Shown: positions 6,730 to 13,016 of the stretch, in pieces
Layout of the letters: each line of letters begins with the position of its first letter
Numbering within the stretch: the stretch's first letter is position 1
Assembly (NCBI GenBank): GCA_946478645.1
Contig: CAMLCW010000118.1
Span: 1-13,016 of the forward strand
DNA from: an uncultured Variovorax sp.
GTDB taxonomy: Bacteria; Pseudomonadota; Gammaproteobacteria; Burkholderiales; Burkholderiaceae
Length of the DNA: 13,016 nt
Direction of reading: 5' to 3'
Program-made: the position numbers and the translations under genes
The notes under the pieces: model-generated
What the model saw: the letters and a program-made list of their open reading frames with translations, nothing else
The model's database searches: none
What the model was told of the DNA's origin: nothing

Positions 6730-7650
6730 TCATCCCTCGTGGCGCTGCGCAGCGCCAGCCTGGCCGCCCTCGACCACCTGCACGGTCACGGTCTGGCCCG
6801 CCACCAGGCGCACGCCCTCGGGCAGCGGATCGAGCTTGACGCGCACCGGGATGCGCTGCGCGAGCCGCACCCAGTTGAAGGTCGGGTTCACGCTCGGCAG
6901 CAGGTTGGCGCTGGTGGAGCGGTCATGGTCGGCGATGCCCGCGGCCACGCTCTCGACCGTGCCGTCGAGCGCCGCGCCGCCGCCCATCGGCATCACGCGC
7001 ACGCGGTCGCCGAGGTGGATGCGCGCAAGCTTGGTTTCCTCGAAGTAGCCCTCGACGTAGAACGACTGCGCATCGACCAGCGCAAGCACCGGGCGACCCG
7101 CCGCGGCATAGCTGCCCTGGCGCAGGTCGAGGTTGGTGACGAGGCCGCCGGAGGGCGCGCGCACCTCGGCCCGCTGCAGGTTGAGGCGGGCCGCGTCGAG
7201 CGCCACCTCGGCCTGCGCGACGGCCGCGCGCAACTGCGCGGCACGCGCAGCGGCCTGCTCGCGCGATTCCTTCGACACCAGGTCGTCGAGGCCGGCATTG
7301 CGCGCGTTCTCGCGCTGCGCCTGGGCGCTCATCGCGCGCTGCGCGGCGAGCGCGGCCTGGGCCTGGCGCACGGCCAGGTCGTAGCGCGCGCGGTCCACCT
7401 CGAACAGCAGCGTGCCGGCCGCCACGGCCTGGTTGTCGTGCACCGGCACTGCCGTGACCAGGCCCGAGACGTCGGGCGCGATCTGCACGACGTTGGCGCG
7501 CACGCGGCCGTCGCGCGTCCAGGGCGCCAGTTCGTAGTGGTCCCAGAGCCGCAGGCCGGCCCACACGGCGGCGGCCACCACGGCCAGTGTCAACACGACG
7601 CGCGCGAGCTGGGCGGCCCGGGGCTTGTCGGAAAAAGGGTTGGCTTTCAT
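6730..7650 (-). CDS. HlyD/AaeA-type periplasmic adaptor of the efflux system
   Basis: This 306-residue membrane-fusion protein links the inner-membrane pump to the outer-membrane channel. One N-terminal membrane anchor (about residues 16-36) is followed by the biotinyl-lipoyl half-motif with VVQIAPDVSGLVTAVPVHDNQAV and AGTLLFEVD. A helical hairpin rich in Ala, Gln and Arg follows (about 85-165), then the second lipoyl half (VRAPSGGLVTNLDLRQGSYA) and the beta-barrel region (FYVEGYFEETKLARIHLGDRVRV). These phrases are typical of the AaeA/EmrA branch paired with FUSC pumps, not the RND branch. GAGAG precedes the ATG at 7650, 36 bp after the DUF1656 stop. The stop is four or more bases from the next gene's start, or overlaps it if the ATG at 6733 is used. 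Confidence 0.93.
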   Translation of the reverse strand: MKANPFSDKPRAAQLARVVLTLAVVAAAVWAGLRLWDHYELAPWTRDGRVRANVVQIAPDVSGLVTAVPVHDNQAVAAGTLLFEVDRARYDLAVRQAQAALAAQRAMSAQAQRENARNAGLDDLVSKESREQAAARAAQLRAAVAQAEVALDAARLNLQRAEVRAPSGGLVTNLDLRQGSYAAAGRPVLALVDAQSFYVEGYFEETKLARIHLGDRVRVMPMGGGAALDGTVESVAAGIADHDRSTSANLLPSVNPTFNWVRLAQRIPVRVKLDPLPEGVRLVAGQTVTVQVVEGGQAGAAQRHEG

Positions 7651-7686
7651 CGGAATCTCTCGTCGTATGTCTGTGTGTCTATGTGA

Positions 7687-7893
7687 CTAGGAAAAGGCGG
7701 CGGTGGCGCGGCTCAATGCGTAGAGCAGCAGCAGGTAGAGCGCCATGTCGAACAGCGCCGGGTGCCATACCCAGCGGTAGGCGCCGACGGCCGCGAGCAG
7801 GCGCCGCACGGCCCAGAGCGCGAGCAGCGCGCCAAGCGCCAGCACCATGAGCCAGGGCAGGTAAAGGCCGTAGAAACTGGCTTCGCCGATCAT
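7687..7893 (-). CDS. DUF1656 (AaeX-like) small inner-membrane protein
   Basis: This 68-residue protein starts with MIGEASFYGLYLPWLM and has two hydrophobic segments (about 8-30 and 48-60) around a WVWHPALFD turn, the hallmark of the DUF1656/AaeX family. The family is found almost only in operons with FUSC pumps and HlyD adaptors. Its role is unproven but presumably supports pump assembly. The start overlaps the FUSC stop as ATGA and has a strong ribosome binding site (AAGGAG, 7 bases upstream) inside the FUSC 3' end, so translation is likely coupled. Confidence 0.92.
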   Translation of the reverse strand: MIGEASFYGLYLPWLMVLALGALLALWAVRRLLAAVGAYRWVWHPALFDMALYLLLLYALSRATAAFS

Positions 7894-10019
7894 GTGGAAA
7901 CTCCTTGTGCGGACGGCGCCGCGCCGAGCGGCGGCGCCTCGGGAAACAGGTTGCGGCGCAGGCCGACCAGCGCGGTCACGGCCGCCCGCGCGGCGGCGGA
8001 AGAATGCGCGCTGGCCGGCGCGGAGAGCAGCGCGTCGAGCGCCGCGTCGATCTGCGGCAGCAGGCGTGGCGGGCGCGCGTCCACGGCGCCTTCGGCACGC
8101 TGGCGGAAGAAGCGCGAGATGCCGCCCAGCAGCGCGGCCGCGGTGGCGCTGGGCAGTTGGCCCCGCACCCGCTGCAGCACGGCAATGTCGGCGCCCATGC
8201 GCAGGTCGCGCAGCGCGTCGTCGGCGACCACACCCTGCACCGTGCCGCCCGCCTGCGCGATGCGCGGCGCGAGCAGGCCGATGCGGTCGAGCATGCGCAC
8301 GGCGTAGGCGTCGCCCTGCGCGGCCTGCGGCTGCGAAGCACCGGCCGTGTCGCCGGCCATGTCGCCGAGCTCGCGCCAGGTCGCGCGCTGGATGCGGCGC
8401 GCGCTCCAGTCGGCGCCGACCGAACGCACCAGCCGCGTGACGCGCGCCGCCACCAGCACGCCGACGATCTGGCCGATCATGCTGTTGAGGAAGCTCACCA
8501 GGTCGGCGTTGGCCGTGTCGTGCATCGCGAGCGTGCCCGACACGCCGAACAGCAGCGCCATGGCGGCCATGAAGTGGGTCGGGCGCGCCATGTAGATGCC
8601 CAGCAGCAGGAACAGCGGCGCGCACACCAGCGCCAGCATGCCGAAGTCGTGCACCGTGGGCAGCAGCACCAGCACATAGAGCGCCGAGATCGGGATCGAC
8701 CACAGCGTCCACTTGAGGAAGCCGTGGATCGCCGGCACCGGGTCGTCCATGGTGGCGAAGAAGCAGCAGAAGACGGCGGCCATCATCGTGGCGGCCGAGC
8801 CCATCGGCCAGCCCGTGACGATCCAGAAAGCGCCGCACAGGCAGATCGCGATCACCGCGGCCAGCGCCGACAGCAGCGCCATGCCGTGGTCGCGGTGCAG
8901 CACGCGGTTGCCGAGCGCGGCCGTGCGGCGCGGCGGTGCGGCGCCCGTCAGGCCTTCGTCGATGTCGCGCCGCAGCCGGGCGCAGGCGGTCCAGCCGTCG
9001 ACCAGCTCGTCGAGCCGGCCGGCCAGGCCGATGCGCAGCGCCTGCCCCCATGTGCCGGACGGCGCCGCCGTGCCCAGCCGCGCGATGGCCGCGCGCAGCG
9101 TCGCGAGCCGCGGGGCCGCGTCACTGCCGGGCTCTGCCTCTTCGCGCAGCCACTGCGCGGCCTCGGCGAGCACCGCGGCCACGTCGGGCGCGATGCGGTC
9201 CTCGGCCTGCTCGAGCGCCCGCAGCCGGTCTTCGACCGCCGACAGCGCCGGCGTGAGCGCGGCCACGCGGTCCTGCATGGCGCGGATGGCGCCCGCCGTC
9301 CAGCGCAGGTGGGTGGTGTCGAAGGGCACATGGGTCGAGAGCAGGCGCAGCTGCGTGATGTCGCCGGCCAGGCGGCGGCGGTCGCCGTCGAGGCGCCGGG
9401 CATTGGCCTGCGTGTTCCCGCCGATGCGCTCCGCGGGCTGCATCAAATCGCCGAACCACTTGCGCGCGTCCTGCAGCGTGCGGTCGAGCAGGCCCAGCAC
9501 GGTCGGCGCGAGCCCTGTGGGCAGCACGAGGCTGTGCACCAGCGTGGCACACAGGATGCCGAGGCCGATCTCCTCGACCCGCGCGACCGCGGTGTCGAAC
9601 AGCGCCAGCGGCGTCTGCACCGACGGAAACCCGATCAGCGCCGCCGTGTAGCCCGCGAGCATGAACACATAGGAGCGCGGCGTGCGGTCGTACAGCGAGA
9701 CGCACAGGCACAGCCCGACCCACAGCGCGAGCACCAGCGTCAGCAGCTCGGGCGCATTCGACAGCGCGGGCACCAGCAGCACGGTCGCGGCGCTGCCGAT
9801 CAGCGTGCCGCAGAAGCGGTACACCGCCTTCGAGCGCACCGCGCCGGCCAGCGGATGGGCCACCACGTAGGTCGTCATGAGCGCCCAGAACGGGCGCGGC
9901 AGCCCGGCGCGGCTCGCGAGGTACATCGCGAGCATGGCGGCGCCGAAGCTCTTGCCCGAGAAGAGAAGCTCCGCGCGGCTGAAGCGCGGAAATGAAAATG
10001 GCAGTGCGAGCGCGGCCAT
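7890..10019 (-). CDS. FUSC family (AaeB/fusaric acid resistance-like) inner-membrane efflux pump
   Basis: This 709-residue protein has the family's double architecture. A first membrane block (about residues 18-180) carries FWALMTTYVVAHPLAGAVRSKAVYRFCGTLIG. A long cytosolic region rich in Arg, Ala and Glu spans about 180-375. A second membrane block (about 380-520) carries FWIVTGWPMGSAATMMAAVFCCFFATMDDP. A cytosolic tail completes it. E. coli AaeB exports hydroxylated aromatic acids, and related pumps export fusaric acid and other drugs; the substrate here cannot be inferred. The ATG at 10019 directly abuts the MarR stop (TAG then ATG), with AGGGAG 8 bases upstream inside the marR 3' end. The length is normal and no motif seems broken. 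Confidence 0.93.
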   Translation of the reverse strand: MAALALPFSFPRFSRAELLFSGKSFGAAMLAMYLASRAGLPRPFWALMTTYVVAHPLAGAVRSKAVYRFCGTLIGSAATVLLVPALSNAPELLTLVLALWVGLCLCVSLYDRTPRSYVFMLAGYTAALIGFPSVQTPLALFDTAVARVEEIGLGILCATLVHSLVLPTGLAPTVLGLLDRTLQDARKWFGDLMQPAERIGGNTQANARRLDGDRRRLAGDITQLRLLSTHVPFDTTHLRWTAGAIRAMQDRVAALTPALSAVEDRLRALEQAEDRIAPDVAAVLAEAAQWLREEAEPGSDAAPRLATLRAAIARLGTAAPSGTWGQALRIGLAGRLDELVDGWTACARLRRDIDEGLTGAAPPRRTAALGNRVLHRDHGMALLSALAAVIAICLCGAFWIVTGWPMGSAATMMAAVFCCFFATMDDPVPAIHGFLKWTLWSIPISALYVLVLLPTVHDFGMLALVCAPLFLLLGIYMARPTHFMAAMALLFGVSGTLAMHDTANADLVSFLNSMIGQIVGVLVAARVTRLVRSVGADWSARRIQRATWRELGDMAGDTAGASQPQAAQGDAYAVRMLDRIGLLAPRIAQAGGTVQGVVADDALRDLRMGADIAVLQRVRGQLPSATAAALLGGISRFFRQRAEGAVDARPPRLLPQIDAALDALLSAPASAHSSAAARAAVTALVGLRRNLFPEAPPLGAAPSAQGVST

Positions 10020-10529
10020 CTACGCGTCTCCCTGCCGCGGCGGGGCGGGCGGCGGCAGGGCCTGCACGGCGCGCACGCCCAGGCGTTCCTCGAGCACGCC
10101 GAACACGCGCAGGCAGGCGGCGACGTCCTCGTCGGCCACGCCGTCGAAGAGCGACGCGCGCATCTGCGCCAGCGCGGCCTCGATCGGCGCGCAGGCGGCC
10201 TGGCCGGCCTCGGTCAGGTGCAGGGTCTTGGCGCGGCGGTCGGCCGGGTCTTCGCGCCGTTCGACGAAGCCGGCCTCCACCAGCTGGTCGATCGAGCGCA
10301 CCAGCGACGGGCCCTCGATGCCGAGCGCCTCGGCCAGCACGCCCTGGCGCACGTCGCCGTCCATGCGGCCGAGCATCACGATCGGGTAGGCCAGCGTCTG
10401 CGACACGCCCACGTGCGCCACCGCCCTGTCGGCCGCGGCGCGGTAGCCGCGCTGCAGCACCGCGAAGGCCGTGCCGAGCCGCATCAGCGCCTGTTCGCGC
10501 GTCTGTTTCGTCGCCTGGCGTCGGGTCAT
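10020..10529 (-). CDS. MarR family transcriptional regulator of the efflux operon
   Basis: This 169-residue protein has the MarR winged-helix layout. N-terminal dimerisation helices are followed by the recognition region (DVRQGVLAEALGIEGPSLVRSIDQLVEAGFVER, about residues 58-92). Next come the wing (REDPADRRAKTLHLTEAG), whose D-x-R-[AR] pattern is characteristic, and C-terminal helices. The C-terminus is proline-rich (ALPPPAPPRQGDA). It is the first gene of the exporter operon and nearly touches FUSC, so it probably represses its own operon and is released by a pump substrate. AGGCGG lies 5 bases before the ATG. A palindrome overlapping a perfect -10 box lies just upstream. E. coli aaeXAB is instead controlled by the LysR-type AaeR, so the regulator type differs. 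Confidence 0.92.
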   Translation of the reverse strand: MTRRQATKQTREQALMRLGTAFAVLQRGYRAAADRAVAHVGVSQTLAYPIVMLGRMDGDVRQGVLAEALGIEGPSLVRSIDQLVEAGFVERREDPADRRAKTLHLTEAGQAACAPIEAALAQMRASLFDGVADEDVAACLRVFGVLEERLGVRAVQALPPPAPPRQGDA

Positions 10530-10540
10530 GATAGCCGCCT

Positions 10541-10562
10541 ATTAATTAGCATGCTATCTATT
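10541..10562. promoter_or_regulatory. Candidate MarR operator palindrome
   Basis: A perfect 10-bp palindrome, TAGCATGCTA (10547-10556), is extended by matching outer bases to an imperfect 22-bp dyad. It lies 12 to 33 bases before the marR ATG and overlaps the end of the -10 box and the expected transcription start. The size and symmetry fit a MarR dimer site, and its position fits repression by steric block. It is also AT-rich against a very GC-rich background. Confidence 0.65.
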
Positions 10563-10565
10563 ATA
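10560..10565 (-). promoter_or_regulatory. Perfect -10 box of the efflux operon promoter
   Basis: The minus strand reads TATAAT, an exact sigma-70 -10 match, with an expected start near 10553 and a leader of about 24 bases to the marR ATG. No good -35 hexamer is found at 16-18 bases upstream (10582-10589), so the promoter may be weak or need an activator. Confidence 0.6.
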
Positions 10566-10590
10566 CGGCGATCGTCCGAGGCTTGCCTGC

Positions 10591-10608
10591 GGAGAAAAAA
10601 AGGAAAAG
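10591..10608 (-). terminator. T-rich tract after rnpB (candidate transcription end)
   Basis: Directly after the RNA's 3' strand of helix P1, the minus strand runs CTTTTCC then seven T residues. No separate GC-rich hairpin is seen between them. P1 itself, or the 3' part of the folded RNA, would have to act as the stem. This is the likely transcript end, upstream of the marR promoter. Confidence 0.4.
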
Positions 10609-10609
10609 T

Positions 10610-10967
10610 GTGAAGCGCGCCGATAAGCCGGATTCTGTGCACCGAGGGCCTCTTGCGAAGCCCCCGGCGTGACCGCCATTACTCTGGGCCGCCTGTCACC
10701 AGACGGCTCGATGCCACCTACCCGCCAGCTCAGCGGAACCACCTCGATACTGGCCTACTTGGTGTTGCTGCGCGCAGAGATTGCCCGTTTCACCCGAACT
10801 GAATCGGCTCGTCTCTGTTGCTCTGATCCTCACCTCACGGTGGAGAGCCGTTAGCTCCTGCGCTGTCCTGTGCAGTCCGGACGTTCCTCCAGTGCGGCCT
10901 TTCGGCACGGCGCCTTGCGGCGTCGCCCCTTGCGGGCTTGCACCAGCGGCGGTCTGGCGTGCTTCAC
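10610..10967 (-). ncRNA. rnpB: RNase P RNA (M1, bacterial type A)
   Basis: This is the catalytic RNA of RNase P, which removes tRNA 5' leaders. On the minus strand the 5' end GTGAAGC-A-CGCC pairs with the 3' end GGCG-C-GCTTCAC to form P1, 11 pairs with one mismatch. The conserved region GAGGAACGTCCGGACT (minus strand, 10889-10874) and the 3' partner GAATCCGGCTTATCGG form P4. AGAGCAACAGAGA and GGGTGAAACGGGCAATCTCTG match other conserved segments. The length is about 358 bases, normal for type A. The ends are set from P1 and from a -10 box that predicts +1 at about 10968. One core base differs from the usual GGAAAGTCC. Open reading frames across this stretch are incidental. Confidence 0.95.
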
Positions 10968-10974
10968 GGGGCGG

Positions 10975-10980
10975 ATTATC
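10975..10980 (-). promoter_or_regulatory. rnpB: rnpB -10 element
   Basis: GATAAT on the minus strand matches TATAAT at five of six bases. It predicts transcription start at about 10968, one base before the first base of the P1 helix. No convincing -35 hexamer is visible in the GC-rich sequence further upstream. Confidence 0.55.
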
Positions 10981-11035
10981 GCCGCTGGCCGCGAACCCTG
11001 CGCGCCGCGCGTGATTCCGCCGCGCCGGCCGGCCG

Positions 11036-11301
11036 CTACAGCGCCAGCGTGCGGGCGATCTCCTGGGCGGCCTGCTGCGGCGGTACGGTGCCGGTGTCGA
11101 TGGTCAGCGCGCCGGCCGGCATTCTTCGCTCGCAGGCCTCGAAGTCGTCGCGCAGCTGCCGCAGCAGTTCGAGCGAGCGCAGCTTGCCGAACTCGGCCCG
11201 GCTCGCGGCGTCGATGCGCTTCTCCTGCTCCGCGCGGGACACCGTCAGCCGCACGAAGAAGGTGCTGCCGCTGCCGGCCCATGGATGAATACCAGCTTCA
11301 T
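11036..11301 (-). pseudogene. Small P-loop kinase (AAA family ATPase) remnant with internal deletion
   Basis: Two pieces of one small nucleotide-binding kinase family lie in different frames. From an ATG at 11301 the minus strand encodes [11 protein letters not shown], which looks like the strand and start of a P-loop (FIHGPAASGK in intact relatives). That frame then runs into a stop at 11245. In another frame, from about 11260 to the TAG at 11036, the sequence reads [24 protein letters not shown] and [20 protein letters not shown], ending in [21 protein letters not shown]. That is the C-terminal third of such kinases. The rest of the P-loop, the Walker B region and most of the core are missing. 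The pieces join at a tandem GGCAGCGGCAGC. An uninterrupted 102-codon frame (11344-11036) exists but has no P-loop. The family match is from memory of its sequence style. Confidence 0.7.
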
Positions 11302-11317
11302 GCGGCCATTCTGGACT

Positions 11318-11323
11318 CAAAAT
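11318..11323 (+). promoter_or_regulatory. cysK: Possible -10 element for cysK
   Basis: CAAAAT matches TATAAT at four of six positions and lies 54 bases before the cysK ATG. The -35 position is poor. It is the most AT-rich stretch before the gene and the best candidate, but it is weak evidence. Confidence 0.3.
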
Positions 11324-11377
11324 GCCCCCTGTTCCTCCCGCCACCGACCCCGAAACGCATCGAAGGAGATTTCATCC

Positions 11378-12298
<921 letters not shown>

Positions 12299-12345
12299 AG
12301 CCGTCGTCGAATACGGGCTGACCGGACACGAGGAGGGCGACGGTC

Positions 12346-12425
12346 ACGCAAAGGGCGCGAAAGGAACCATTTTTTTCTTTCCCCTTTTGCGTTCTCTGCG
12401 AAACCTCCGCGTCCTCTGCGTCCGG
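12346..12425. repeat. Imperfect hairpin with degenerate GCG-centred units, likely dispersed intergenic repeat
   Basis: The left arm ACGCAAAGGG-cgc-GAAAG (12346-12364) pairs with CTTTC-CCC-T-TTTGCGT (12377-12392). That gives 15 pairs with two small bulges and a loop of about a dozen bases containing seven T residues. It is followed by short degenerate units (TCTGCGAAACC, TCCGCGTCC, TCTGCGTCC) to about 12423. The pattern resembles intergenic repeats common in beta-proteobacterial genomes. It lies 48 bp after cysK and could also stop or stabilise that transcript. Copy number elsewhere in the genome is unknown. Confidence 0.5.
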
Positions 12426-12469
12426 AAGTCCGAATTCCAGCGCCCCAGGTCCAGCCAGGAGCCACCGAC

Positions 12470-12475
12470 TAAAAT
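12470..12475 (+). promoter_or_regulatory. Putative -10 element of the FAD oxidoreductase gene
   Basis: TAAAAT matches TATAAT at five of six positions and predicts a start near 12482, giving a leader of about 27 bases. No clear -35 hexamer is seen at 17 bases and no Shine-Dalgarno sequence precedes the ATG at 12509. Confidence 0.4.
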
Positions 12476-12508
12476 CGCGGTCTGCTTGATAAACACAAGC
12501 CCCACGCC

Positions 12509-13016
12509 ATGCTGAGAATCTCCGAACTCAAACTCCCGCTCGGCCATGCCGACGACGCCCTCCCCGCGCTGATCGCCGGCACGCTCGGCATCGACGCCGC
12601 GGCCATCGCCTCGCACACGGTCTACAAGCGCAGCTTCGATGCGCGCAAGGCCGACCTGCTCACGGTCTACATCTGCGACGTGCAGCTGGCCGACGCTGCG
12701 CGCGAGGCCAACCTGCTCGCGCGCCACGCGGTCCATCCGCACATCCAGCGCGCACCCGACATGCGCTACACGCCGCCGCTGCATGCGCCTGAAGGCGCAC
12801 CGCGGCCGGTGGTGATCGGCTTCGGCCCCTGCGGCATCTTCGCCGCGCTGATGCTCGCCAAGATGGGCTTCCGCCCGATCGTGCTCGAACGCGGCAAGAC
12901 GGTGCGCCAGCGCACCCGCGACACCTGGGGCCTGTGGCGCAAGAGCGTGCTGAACCCCGAGTCGAACGTGCAGTTCGGCGAAGGCGGCGCCGGCACCTTC
13001 TCGGACGGCAAGCTCT
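12509..13016 (+). CDS. NAD(P)/FAD-dependent oxidoreductase (COG2509-like), N-terminal part
   Basis: The first 169 residues are present and the gene continues past the window edge. It opens with an RNA-binding-like or ferredoxin-like N-terminal segment (MLRISELKLPLGHADDALPALI) of about 95 residues with VYKRSFDARK. A dinucleotide-binding site follows: VVIGFGPCGIFAALMLAKMG (GxGxxG at 104-109), with an acidic residue at the end of strand 2 (LERG, E127). FGEGGAGTFSDGKL (156-169) is a signature of the uncharacterised COG2509 flavoprotein family. The substrate is unknown. The start at 12509 fits that family's usual N-terminus, although no ribosome binding site is visible. Confidence 0.88.
   Translation, partial: MLRISELKLPLGHADDALPALIAGTLGIDAAAIASHTVYKRSFDARKADLLTVYICDVQLADAAREANLLARHAVHPHIQRAPDMRYTPPLHAPEGAPRPVVIGFGPCGIFAALMLAKMGFRPIVLERGKTVRQRTRDTWGLWRKSVLNPESNVQFGEGGAGTFSDGKL

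Larger units (their letters stand above)
12299..12508. other. Intergenic region between cysK and the FAD oxidoreductase
   Basis: No convincing gene is found in this 210-bp gap. It holds the hairpin repeat and, near its right end, a -10-like TAAAAT. It is visibly richer in A and T runs than the coding sequence around it. Confidence 0.7.

Noticed and set aside
6722..6733. Outer-membrane factor start at 6733 (MNTMARL)
   Set aside because: The overlap with the adaptor stop is attractive, but the GAGGG directly touches that ATG and is correctly spaced only for the ATG at 6724. The choice remains uncertain by three codons.
5195..7048. Long plus-strand open frame (617 codons) across the outer-membrane factor and adaptor genes
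   Set aside because: It is antisense to two clearly homologous genes, is rich in Arg, Gly and Ala without motifs, and arises from high GC at third positions.
7651..7686. Mirror-like TCTGTGTGTCT stretch between DUF1656 and the adaptor
   Set aside because: It is a short GT-rich run in a 36-bp operon spacer; length and context are too small to claim function.
7905..9995. 696-codon plus-strand open frame opposite the FUSC gene
   Set aside because: Its composition (Arg, His, Gln, Ala) is typical of an antisense shadow, with no recognisable domain, while the minus strand has a complete FUSC pump.
10696..10908. Short open frames inside the RNase P RNA
   Set aside because: The RNA's paired ends and conserved core explain the sequence; the frames have no ribosome binding site or family match.
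11036..11344. Intact 102-residue protein in the kinase remnant
   Set aside because: The N-terminal 35 residues look unrelated to the kinase family and the true kinase start is in another frame, so a deletion scar is the better reading. It could still be translated.

Overview
The window is GC-rich chromosomal DNA that looks like a beta-proteobacterium of the Comamonadaceae, probably Variovorax or a close relative. The reasons are the base composition, a Bug-family solute receptor, a type A RNase P RNA and the style of the gene families. The genus is inferred; no search was run.

Layout: (1) 1-143 (-) is the N-terminus of an amidohydrolase cut by the window edge, divergent from (2) an EamA/DMT transporter at 270-1196 (+). 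(3) A Bug/TctC-type periplasmic receptor at 1183-2178 (-) converges on it with overlapping stop codons. (4) 2298-5280 (+) is a tight three-gene unit: a NUDIX plus metallo-beta-lactamase fusion, an S4/RsuA-RluF-like protein joined to it by an ATGA overlap and lacking the catalytic Asp, and a small lipoprotein. (5) 10529-5270 (-) is a complete drug or aromatic-acid efflux operon in the order MarR regulator, FUSC (AaeB-like) pump, DUF1656 (AaeX-like) membrane peptide, HlyD/AaeA-like adaptor, NodT-type outer-membrane lipoprotein. All junctions are short or overlapping, and a palindrome sits on a TATAAT box before the regulator. (6) rnpB (RNase P RNA) lies at about 10610-10967 (-). (7) 11036-11301 (-) is the remnant of a small P-loop kinase with an internal deletion. 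(8) cysK is at 11378-12298 (+). (9) 12299-12508 is intergenic and holds an imperfect hairpin plus degenerate GCG-containing tandem units resembling a dispersed intergenic repeat. (10) A COG2509-type FAD-dependent oxidoreductase starts at 12509 (+) and runs off the window.

How the genes work together: the efflux operon is the clearest functional unit, a tripartite exporter with its own regulator. The NUDIX-MBL/S4 pair is the least ordinary part: two hydrolase domains with intact motifs, coupled to an RNA-binding-type protein whose modification centre looks inactive. I saw no CRISPR array, prophage, insertion sequence or tRNA. Nothing proves a new system; the NUDIX-MBL/S4 unit is the best candidate for one.
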